A stretch of DNA of 5,222 nt from JBFMAE01 sp040756085 (GTDB lineage: Bacteria; Desulfobacterota; BSN033; UBA1163), in assembly GCA_040756085.1 (NCBI GenBank), contig JBFMAE010000322.1, positions 1 to 5,222 of the forward strand, read 5' to 3'. The stretch's first letter is position 1. Each line of letters begins with the position of its first letter. The notes below the pieces were generated by a model that searched no databases, was not told the origin of the DNA, and worked only from the letters and a program-made list of their open reading frames with translations. The position numbers and the translations under genes are program-made. Of this stretch, positions 1-5,222 are shown piece by piece.

Positions 1-96
1 GAACTCAAAGAAAGAATCCTGTTGGGAATCAAAGAAATCAACGATTCACCCGTAGTGCATCGCTGGAAGAAATTCAATTTCGCTCATGCTTTTTAA
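1..96 (+). CDS. Probable IS630-family transposase, C-terminal tail (5' truncated by window edge)
   Basis: Frame 1 is open from the first base and gives 31 residues before a TAA stop at 94-96. The visible peptide starts ELKERILLGIKEIND and goes on through SPVVHRWKKF to end in FAHAF. The pattern of an amphipathic helix (ELKxRI), then EIN, a short P-containing stretch and an aromatic/basic RWKKF resembles, from memory, the extreme C-terminus of IS630-family DDE transposases, where a helix leads into an N-x-x-P-x-x-x-W motif. The catalytic D-D-E residues would lie upstream, outside the window, so activity cannot be judged. The gene converges on the minus-strand polysaccharide operon, with 58 nt between the two stop codons. 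No certain terminal inverted repeat or TA target duplication is visible here. It could instead be the tail of an unrelated helical protein, as 31 residues is little to judge by. Confidence 0.55.
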   Translation, partial: ELKERILLGIKEINDSPVVHRWKKFNFAHAF

Positions 97-154
97 CGTA
101 AACATATTAATGAAACGATATACTAGTTTATTTGGTTTTTAAGAACTCATTGAA
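97..154. other. AT-rich convergent intergenic spacer, possibly containing an IS end
   Basis: This 58-nt spacer lies between the stop of the transposase-like tail and the stop of the TPR/jelly-roll gene. By hand count it has 14 G/C bases (about 24 percent), far below the flanking genes. If the left gene is an IS transposase, the element's right end should fall here or just inside the neighbouring gene. I see no convincing G+C-rich terminator hairpin on either strand. A T-run at 136-140 has no stem in front of it. Confidence 0.4.
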
Positions 155-1402
155 TCAATGACGCCTCTCTGTAAGAGAAATGTTGTCGATCCAGACCGTC
201 CCGGAGATGAAGCGGTCAAATTTATCGGTCCTTTCTCTCCTGACCCTCACCAGACCCCCCTGGGATTGGGCTGGAGTCCGAAAGGCGACAGTCAATTCCC
301 TCCACCCATTGTCTCCGATCAAGGACTCTGATGCTTTATGGAAGGCTGGACCCACTCCTGAGATCTCTATCTTAAGACCGCTTTTGGTTGTCACCTCTTT
401 CGTCTTCATATGAGCTTTGAGCACATACTCGGTATCGGGTTTCAATGCCACGAATTGATAGAGATGTTGAAAATCGACGTTCTCCTTTCCATTAAAGGTG
501 ATCTTTATTGAACCCTTTCCCTCTGAGGCGACCGTATGGTCGAAGGAAACCTCGGCTCCAGAGACGGTCACGATCTTCCAATCGAATCCGCCCCCCAGGA
601 TCTTCTCCCTTTCAAATCCTCCATTGGTCACCAGGTTTCCATCAGACGGAACGGGAAGTCCCTCCTCCCGAAGTCTGGCATTCCAGACCTCAAATGCCCC
701 GTTGAGATCTCCCCGGGAGATGAGAAATTCGATATGACGGAGGGCTTCATCCCGATTACTTTTAAAACCATAAGAGGCTTTCTTTCTCCAGGCCATTTTT
801 GCCGATTCCCTGTCGCCGGTTTCATAGAGATAGGAGAGATATTGCCTGAAGGAAGAGGGTTCTCTGGGAACGATCTTTTCCAAGATGAAGTCTGTATCGT
901 TGATCGCCCTGAAAAGGACTTCATAGACCAGAGCACTCTGGTTCGGATAATTTGAAAGAATATAGATGAAATGGGAAAGCGCCTTTTCAAAGTTCTCCTG
1001 CTGGAGGAGAAGATTTCCCGTGACCCACCTCCCCTGATAACCGACAGGGAAGACCCGGATGGCATTTTCTAAAGCCTGCTCGGCGAAATGGTTTTCACCC
1101 ATCTTCTGAAAGATCTTTGCCAGATTGAGCCAGTATTCCTGCCCGAGGGGGTTTCTTTCAATTGCCTTTCCGAGATAATCGAGCGACTCCTTGAGATCGA
1201 TATGCCGGATATCCCACTGGTGGAGGAGTCCCAATCGATAAAATGGGTCAGGATTGGATGGGTTGAGCCGGATAGCTTTGAGAAGGCTCTCTTTTGAAAG
1301 GTTTGTATGGTAGAGATAGACTCCCCTCCATAGGGAAAGGATGTGATAGCCCGCACCCAGAGAAATGATGAGGATCAGAATGGAAAGGATATACCGTTTC
1401 AT
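155..1402 (-). CDS. Membrane-anchored TPR protein with C-terminal carbohydrate-binding-like jelly-roll domain
   Basis: A 415-aa protein. Residues 4-24 form one hydrophobic helix after MKRY, an uncleaved signal-anchor that would place the rest in the periplasm. Residues about 36-150 are TPR-like: helix pairs with A-[IL]-x-x-x-P spacing (KAIRLNPSNPDPFYRLG, KAIERNPLGQEYW, ENAIRVFP). Weaker helical repeats follow to about 246 (YLYETGDRESAKMAW, LISRGDLNGAFEVW). Residues 256-412 look like a CBM4/9-type beta-sandwich: it opens with NLVTNGGFE, has YQFVALKPDTEYVLKAHMKT in the middle and WRELTVAFRTPA later, and closes with GTVWIDNISL. The ATG at 1400-1402 is the only possible start, because an in-frame TGA lies just upstream and no ATG, GTG or TTG intervenes. 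A GGGAGGG Shine-Dalgarno lies 11 nt before it, a long spacing. It is the last gene of the run, 54 nt after the kinase. A role in binding or scaffolding nascent polysaccharide is inferred from domains and context; no catalytic motif was recognised. Confidence 0.8.
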   Translation of the reverse strand: MKRYILSILILIISLGAGYHILSLWRGVYLYHTNLSKESLLKAIRLNPSNPDPFYRLGLLHQWDIRHIDLKESLDYLGKAIERNPLGQEYWLNLAKIFQKMGENHFAEQALENAIRVFPVGYQGRWVTGNLLLQQENFEKALSHFIYILSNYPNQSALVYEVLFRAINDTDFILEKIVPREPSSFRQYLSYLYETGDRESAKMAWRKKASYGFKSNRDEALRHIEFLISRGDLNGAFEVWNARLREEGLPVPSDGNLVTNGGFEREKILGGGFDWKIVTVSGAEVSFDHTVASEGKGSIKITFNGKENVDFQHLYQFVALKPDTEYVLKAHMKTKEVTTKSGLKIEISGVGPAFHKASESLIGDNGWRELTVAFRTPAQSQGGLVRVRRERTDKFDRFISGTVWIDNISLTERRH

Positions 1403-1413
1403 GGAGAATAAGA

Positions 1414-1420
1414 CCCTCCC
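1414..1420 (-). promoter_or_regulatory. Shine-Dalgarno of the TPR/jelly-roll gene, G-tract rich
   Basis: On the minus strand GGGAGGG ends 11 nt before the ATG at 1402, longer than the usual 5-9 nt. It lies in a purine-rich leader with a GGGG tract and a GG doublet just upstream (GAGGGGTAGGGAGGG). It is the only SD-like sequence close to the start. The weak spacing may lower translation of this gene relative to the kinase upstream. Confidence 0.5.
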
Positions 1421-1456
1421 TACCCCTCACTCTTCCATAAAAGGAGGAGAGAAAAT

Positions 1457-3757
1457 TTAGGTTGAAACCGATTCTTCTTCTGAGGTATAGGGAAGCTCCT
1501 TCTTTTTCCCATCCTTTCCATAGTAGTAATGGTATCGGTAATAATAATATCCATAGTCGCTCCGGTGGATATCCACCCGGTTGATCACGACCCCGAGAAT
1601 TTTGGCATTCACCTGACGAAGGATCTCTTTTGTCCGCTGGAGGGTCTCTCTCGACGTCTTCCCACCCAATACCACGAGGATGACTCCATCTACAGAGGTC
1701 GAGAGGATGATCGAGTCGGCAAAACCGAGGGCTGGCGGAGAATCGAGAATGATGTGGTCGAACCTATTCCCAAGAGACTCCATCATCTCTTTAAAAAGGC
1801 TTGAGCCAATCAGCTCCGAGGGATTCGGAGGGATTGGGCCGGATGGGATAAAATAGAGATTAGGAACTCCGGTTTTTTTAAGAATCGAATCAAGCGTTGC
1901 ATTGCCGGAGAGAAAGTTCGATAGCCCCGCACCGTTCTCTTCGGCAAGGATCCTGTGAATCCTCGGATGTCTCATATCCCCATCGATGATCAACACCTGA
2001 GCCCCGGTCTGGGATAAGACAATGGCCGTATTGATGACAGTCGTGGTCTTTCCCTCTGACGGATTGGGACTGGTGATGGCAATCCTCTTCGGGGGCTTTT
2101 CAGAGAAAGAGAGGAGGATGGAGGTCCGGATGTTCCGGTAAGCCTCTGAAAGGATCGATTTGGGATGACCGAAGGTCACCAGTTCCACAGGATAGGAGGC
2201 CCCTCTCTCCAGTCGTTTTTTTCTTTCATAGGAGATCTCCGGGACCATTCCAAAGGAGGGAAGTCGAATCAACTGTTCCACCTCTTCAGGTGTCTTTACC
2301 GTGTTATCAAGATATTCAAAGAAAAAGGCCAAGCCCACCCCAAGGAAGAGGCCGACCACAGCAGCCAGAAGGAGGTTCAGCTTTTTATTGGGCTTGTAAG
2401 GAGCCCTGGGAAATTCGGCCTGGTCAACGATCTGAATGTTACTGGCTGTAATGCCGGCTGAGACACCTGCCTCTTTCATCCTCTGGAGCAGGTTCTTATA
2501 GAGTTCCTTGTTCGTATCGGCCTCGCGTTTCAGGATGTTATACTGGATGGCCTTATCCTTCATCTCAACGACTTTGGCCTTCTGCTGTTCGAAGGCTTCT
2601 CGAATCAAGGTTTCCTTCCAGAGGCTCGATTCATAGTCATTCCAGATACCGTTGATGACCCTTTGTGTTTCGGTATCGATCCGCTTCTGGATCGATGCCA
2701 TCTGTGTTTTGAGGCGGACCATCTCCGGATATTCAGGCTTGAAGGTTTCCGAGAGCTTCATATATTGGGCCTCGAGCTGGATATAGGCCTGTCTCAGGTC
2801 CATGATCAATTTGTTGTCGAGGATGGAGGGAAGGGAATCGGTATCTTTGGCCTTCGTCTGCTTATACAAAACCTCTTTTACTATGCGCTCTGATTCGGCC
2901 TTCGTCAGCGCTTCATTCAGTTCGGTGAGGCGCTGCATGGTGATATTCTCTTTCTCCTCTAAAGAAATAATTCCATGCTTGCTCCCGAATTCCTGGAGGT
3001 TTTCATCAGACCTCTCGACACTGGCCTTCAGATCATTCAGTTGTCCGGTCAACCATTCCTTGGCCTGTTGGATTGCAATAAAACGGGATTCCAAATTCTG
3101 CTGAATGTAGGTGGCCGCCAGAGTATTCGTGACATTCTTACAGAGTTCGGGGTCAGGTGAGTCGTAGTGAATCTTAACGATTCGTGAATTCCGGATGGGC
3201 TCGATCTTCAACTTACCGAGAAACTGATCGACCAGAGGACTATCTTTCTCATCCTCGGATAGACTCTCGGATGGAGTCTTAGATGAATCCTTACTGAAGG
3301 AAGCGAAGAGGCCAAAGATGGATTTTTTCATCTCCGATTTCCACTTCTGAAAAGGGGTCTCGGGCTTCGGCTGAAACTCCGGGTGCTCGGAAAGCTTAAG
3401 AGTTTGAACCACTTTTCTGGCAAGCGTACGACTTTCAAGAATCTTGTGCTGGGTCTGGAAATAATCCATGTCCCACATATTGATAGCAAAGATCTCTTTA
3501 AAATCGACAATCTGGGGATTCTCCTTGTTGATCTGGATGGTGGTCGTCCCCCTGTAGATGGGTTTCATCGTGAAAGTGGCCACCGCAGTGGTGATCACCA
3601 CGATGAGAAAGAATGCGATGATCGTCCACTGTCTCTTCCGGATAACTTTCCAGTAGTCCCTTAAATTGACCTCCTTCTCTTCTGGAGGTGGTAGGGGGGA
3701 ATATCCTGGCGGTAGAGGAAGCTGGTAGGGTTCATCAAAAAAGGAAATCTGTTTCAT
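1457..3757 (-). CDS. wzc: Fused polysaccharide co-polymerase (Wzz-type) and BY-kinase, Wzc-like
   Basis: A 766-aa inner-membrane chain-length regulator and autophosphorylating tyrosine kinase that drives polymer assembly and export. A Pro-rich cytoplasmic N-tail (1-42) precedes TM1 (about 43-63), preceded by NLRDYWKVIRKRQW as in Wzz domains. The periplasmic part (64-458) has a charged low-complexity insert (about 127-176), long coiled-coil helices (about 225-430) and the GNVR-like FKPEYPEMVRLK (339-350). The proline motif P450-P453-P456 precedes TM2 (about 460-480). The cytoplasmic kinase has the oligomerisation motif E538-x-x-R541-x-x-R544, Walker A ending GEGK-like in SEGKTT (567-572), Walker A' IDGDMRHP (591-598) and Walker B HIILDSPP (668-675). 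It ends in a tyrosine cluster: Y735, Y737-740, Y742, Y744-746, then Y757. All kinase motifs are intact, so activity is expected. The ATG at 3755-3757 has a good SD (AGGAG, 6 nt spacing) overlapping the Wza-like stop codon. The fused layout matches proteobacterial Wzc rather than split CapA/CapB systems. The symbol is by family, not proven orthology. Confidence 0.96.
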   Translation of the reverse strand: MKQISFFDEPYQLPLPPGYSPLPPPEEKEVNLRDYWKVIRKRQWTIIAFFLIVVITTAVATFTMKPIYRGTTTIQINKENPQIVDFKEIFAINMWDMDYFQTQHKILESRTLARKVVQTLKLSEHPEFQPKPETPFQKWKSEMKKSIFGLFASFSKDSSKTPSESLSEDEKDSPLVDQFLGKLKIEPIRNSRIVKIHYDSPDPELCKNVTNTLAATYIQQNLESRFIAIQQAKEWLTGQLNDLKASVERSDENLQEFGSKHGIISLEEKENITMQRLTELNEALTKAESERIVKEVLYKQTKAKDTDSLPSILDNKLIMDLRQAYIQLEAQYMKLSETFKPEYPEMVRLKTQMASIQKRIDTETQRVINGIWNDYESSLWKETLIREAFEQQKAKVVEMKDKAIQYNILKREADTNKELYKNLLQRMKEAGVSAGITASNIQIVDQAEFPRAPYKPNKKLNLLLAAVVGLFLGVGLAFFFEYLDNTVKTPEEVEQLIRLPSFGMVPEISYERKKRLERGASYPVELVTFGHPKSILSEAYRNIRTSILLSFSEKPPKRIAITSPNPSEGKTTTVINTAIVLSQTGAQVLIIDGDMRHPRIHRILAEENGAGLSNFLSGNATLDSILKKTGVPNLYFIPSGPIPPNPSELIGSSLFKEMMESLGNRFDHIILDSPPALGFADSIILSTSVDGVILVVLGGKTSRETLQRTKEILRQVNAKILGVVINRVDIHRSDYGYYYYRYHYYYGKDGKKKELPYTSEEESVST

Positions 3758-3763
3758 TTCAAT

Positions 3764-3768
3764 CTCCT
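3764..3768 (-). promoter_or_regulatory. Shine-Dalgarno of the Wzc-like gene, overlapping the Wza-like stop codon
   Basis: The minus strand reads TATAGGAGATTGAAATG. The TAG stop of the export lipoprotein supplies the first bases of AGGAG, and the ATG follows 6 nt later. This arrangement suggests translational coupling, with ribosomes terminating on the upstream gene reinitiating on the kinase. Confidence 0.85.
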
Positions 3769-4837
3769 ATAAAGAGCCGAGGCCGACTGACCCAACACGG
3801 CCTTTTATAAAATCCCAGAGTTCACTCAACACTGCCTTCGTGCCGCTTCTGGGAACGATGATGATATCATTCTCCTTTAGGTAAAGGTCTTCCTCTTGCC
3901 CCTTCTGAATGGCATAGACATTGACAGAAATGATCTCCTTACCGGGCCCTTTTCCCGAATATCTAAAGATCTTGGTTTCAGAACCAGCGGCTTCAGATTT
4001 CAGCCCCCCTGCCAGGGTAATGGCCTGACTGACATCCAATCTCTTACCTCTGAGAGGGAAACCACCTGGAGCTTTCACTTCGCCACCGACAAATATCTTG
4101 CCTGATACCGGGATGTTAATGACATCACCATTGATCAGCAAGAAGTTGAGGGTCAAGTCGCCTCTGACCAGTAAATCCTCAAGGTCGATGACAAAGGTTT
4201 GAGGTCTCTCTTCGACAGGCGCTTTTTCCTCACTCTTCTTAGCAGTTTCATCTTCCCTGCCGGGGGGCCGGATTAGAAAGAGCAACTGCCCTGCGTCTTC
4301 TTTAAGCCCTCCGGACAGGGCCAGCAGATCGAGGATCGTCTTCTGGCCACTGACATCATAGACACCGGGCTTTTCCACTGCCCCCATAACCGAGATCCGT
4401 TGATTCCGGTACTCTTTAATGAAGACACTGACATGGGGATTCTGAAAATATTTTTCAGCCAGAAGATCACGAATCTCTTTCTCCAGTTCATTGGCCGTGA
4501 GCCCCTTTACCCTTAAAATCCCGAGCAGGGGAAGGCTGATGTTCCCCTGAGAACTGACCCTGACGGTCTTATTCAACTTTTCATCCTCGAAGACAGAAAT
4601 TTCGAGGAGATCCTCGGGCCCGATTTTATAATCGCGATAGGGGTCCCTTTTCGATGAAAGGGCGTTCATCAGGATCTTCTCGTTCATCGCCTTCACCTGT
4701 CTGGAAGACTCGATCTCCTTAATTTGAATTTCTGGAGAGACAGCCTCCTTTTTAGGAGGAGAGGAGACACAGGAGAGGGCGGAGGCTGCAAGGAGAAGAA
4801 AGATGAGGGAAAAAGTGAATATTCTTGAAACCATCAT
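3767..4837 (-). CDS. wza: Polysaccharide export outer-membrane lipoprotein, Wza/GumB family with SLBB domains
   Basis: A 356-aa protein close to the length of E. coli Wza. It forms the periplasmic and outer-membrane channel through which capsule or exopolysaccharide leaves the cell. The signal peptide is hydrophobic (about 6-22) and ends in ASALSC, giving a lipidated Cys23; Ala at -3 is slightly off the usual Leu. A charged linker (about 24-68) leads to the Poly_export domain (about 69-143, starting YKIGPEDLLEISVF, with VSSQGNISLPLLG inside). SLBB 1 begins at about 147 (ISVMGAVEKPGVYDV) and carries a charged insert at about 191-213. SLBB 2 begins at about 247 (KIFVGGEVKAPGGFPL). LKENDIIIVPRSG (320-332) precedes a C-terminal amphipathic stretch with a Trp (LWDFIKGRVG, 340-349), where Wza places its membrane-spanning helix. 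Two ATG codons are in tandem (4835-4837 and 4832-4834). The SD-like AAAGGGGG sits 1 nt before the first and 4 nt before the second, so the second (355 aa) is likely the true start. Confidence 0.95.
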   Translation of the reverse strand: MMVSRIFTFSLIFLLLAASALSCVSSPPKKEAVSPEIQIKEIESSRQVKAMNEKILMNALSSKRDPYRDYKIGPEDLLEISVFEDEKLNKTVRVSSQGNISLPLLGILRVKGLTANELEKEIRDLLAEKYFQNPHVSVFIKEYRNQRISVMGAVEKPGVYDVSGQKTILDLLALSGGLKEDAGQLLFLIRPPGREDETAKKSEEKAPVEERPQTFVIDLEDLLVRGDLTLNFLLINGDVINIPVSGKIFVGGEVKAPGGFPLRGKRLDVSQAITLAGGLKSEAAGSETKIFRYSGKGPGKEIISVNVYAIQKGQEEDLYLKENDIIIVPRSGTKAVLSELWDFIKGRVGSVGLGSL

Positions 4838-4838
4838 T

Positions 4839-4846
4839 CCCCCTTT
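4839..4846 (-). promoter_or_regulatory. Shine-Dalgarno of the Wza-like gene; favours the second of two tandem ATGs
   Basis: The minus strand reads AGAAAGGGGGAATGATG. The AAAGGGGG run is crowded against the first ATG (1 nt) and better placed for the second (4 nt). It comes almost directly after the terminator U-run, so hairpin formation or transcript ending there also decides access to this site. Confidence 0.6.
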
Positions 4847-4848
4847 CT

Positions 4849-4891
4849 AAAAAAACCCAGCAAAGCGATTCAATCTGCCCCGCTGGGCTTT
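4849..4891 (-). terminator. Rho-independent terminator / candidate attenuator upstream of the Wza-like gene
   Basis: On the minus strand AAAGCCCAGC (4891-4882) pairs with GCTGGGTTTT (4861-4852): six consecutive G-C/A-U pairs, one G-U, then three A-U. The loop is 20 nt. The 3' arm runs directly into seven T residues (4855-4849), which is the standard intrinsic terminator layout. On the plus strand the hairpin is followed by only three T, so it acts on minus-strand transcription. It lies 25 nt after the stop of the FecR-like gene and would end that transcript. The T-run finishes only 11 nt before the first ATG of the export gene, so any transcript started upstream must read through it to express the operon. 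Confidence 0.78.
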
Positions 4892-4916
4892 AGATTCATA
4901 GAGTGTTAATTAGTTT

Positions 4917-5222
4917 TTAGGGGGGACAGATAGGGATCCTGTCATGATCTTCATCTTTAGATACAGCCAACAAAACCACTACCCCCACTGCTACAGTGGC
5001 AAGACCAATTCCTGCCCATGTCCATGGAGAAAGGCCTAAGAATTCCTCTCTGTCGTTACCGGTTCCTGTCTCGCCCGCCTGCGCAACCATCACCTTTGGC
5101 GACCTCTTTGCCGTGATGGATGGGATTGTTACTGATTCTTTCGAAGAGAGTGCGGCCAGAACCGCACGATCCTGGTCCAAGATGGAAAGGGAACCCTGAA
5201 CGCTTTTCACTGTCACCGAACC
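4917..5222 (-). CDS. FecR-like membrane-anchored protein, C-terminal part (5' end beyond window)
   Basis: The frame is open to the window edge, giving 101 visible codons before TAA at 4917-4919. A GTG at 5214-5216 could in principle be a start, but the frame continues upstream (Gly-Ser) and the peptide begins inside a beta-strand pattern, so a truncated longer gene is more likely. Visible residues about 1-34 (VTVKSVQGSLSIL through SKESVTIPS) resemble the beta-rich FecR domain: V-x-V-x-x-V-x-G-x-[LV], then a turn ending in [SG]-x-[SQ]-V-T-[IV]. A linker (about 35-65) leads to one hydrophobic helix (about 69-88, WAGIGLATVAVGVVVLLAV), followed by a short charged tail DEDHD and a Pro-rich end. 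This predicts one C-terminal membrane span. Such proteins occur near exopolysaccharide loci, but the family call rests on a short segment and the function is unknown. A terminator separates it from the export genes. Confidence 0.45.
   Translation of the reverse strand, partial: GSVTVKSVQGSLSILDQDRAVLAALSSKESVTIPSITAKRSPKVMVAQAGETGTGNDREEFLGLSPWTWAGIGLATVAVGVVVLLAVSKDEDHDRIPICPP

Noticed and set aside
536..955. 139-codon open frame on the plus strand inside the TPR/jelly-roll gene
   Set aside because: It is antisense to a gene with clear domains; its own translation shows no recognisable domain and no good ribosome-binding site was seen.
628..1065. 145-codon open frame on the minus strand, overlapping the TPR gene in another frame
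   Set aside because: Its translation is Ser/Arg-rich low-quality sequence typical of an out-of-frame shadow; the TPR reading frame accounts for the region.
1403..1456. Intrinsic terminator between the kinase and the TPR gene
   Set aside because: Only weak CTC/GAG pairing and no T-run after a stem on the minus strand; the genes are more likely co-transcribed.
2165..3160. Several 60-100 codon plus-strand frames opposite the Wzc-like gene
   Set aside because: They are shadows of a strongly conserved 766-aa coding frame and show no domain or start signal of their own.
4862..4881. Possible secondary hairpin GATT/AATC inside the terminator loop
   Set aside because: The two halves are separated by one base only, so no stable loop can form; the repeat is probably chance.
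4838..4916. Known riboswitch (such as cyclic-di-GMP) in the Wza leader
   Set aside because: The 79-nt region has no recognisable conserved core of such a riboswitch, and only one clear stem is visible.
1..5222. CRISPR array, tRNA or rRNA genes
   Set aside because: No regularly spaced repeats and no cloverleaf or rRNA-like sequence were seen; nearly all of the window is protein coding.

Overview
The window carries an outer-membrane polysaccharide export module on the minus strand, with a probable insertion-sequence fragment converging on it from the left edge. In transcription order (right to left) it holds: the 3' end of a FecR-like, membrane-anchored protein (4917-5222, cut by the window edge); a Rho-independent terminator/attenuator hairpin (4849-4891); a Wza/GumB-type polysaccharide export lipoprotein (3767-4837); a fused Wzz/Wzc-type chain-length regulator plus BY-kinase (1457-3757); and a membrane-anchored TPR protein with a C-terminal carbohydrate-binding-like jelly roll (155-1402). 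On the plus strand, 1-96 is the C-terminal tail of a probable IS630-family transposase. The AT-rich spacer 97-154 separates the converging genes.

The organism is Gram-negative: there is an outer-membrane export lipoprotein and an inner-membrane co-polymerase fused to its tyrosine kinase. Base composition looks moderate (about half G+C in the genes). A FecR-like protein next to a Wza-Wzc pair and a TPR/jelly-roll protein fits a Deltaproteobacteria/Desulfobacterota-like or related environmental lineage. That placement is inference only, since no marker gene is present.

How it works together: the Wzc-like protein spans the inner membrane. Its periplasmic coiled coil would dock on the Wza-like lipoprotein to form a continuous channel, and autophosphorylation of its C-terminal tyrosine cluster would cycle the assembly. 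The TPR/jelly-roll protein, anchored by one N-terminal helix and facing the periplasm, could contact the polymer or scaffold the complex. Wza and Wzc are 9 nt apart and the Wzc Shine-Dalgarno overlaps the Wza stop codon, so they are probably translationally coupled. No glycosyltransferase, flippase, polymerase or Wzb-type phosphatase lies in the window, so the polymer cannot be identified.

The proteins belong to known families. The feature that stands out is the strong intrinsic terminator ending only about 11 nt before the Wza start codon. This geometry suggests regulated readthrough (attenuation/antitermination) or a promoter buried in the terminator.
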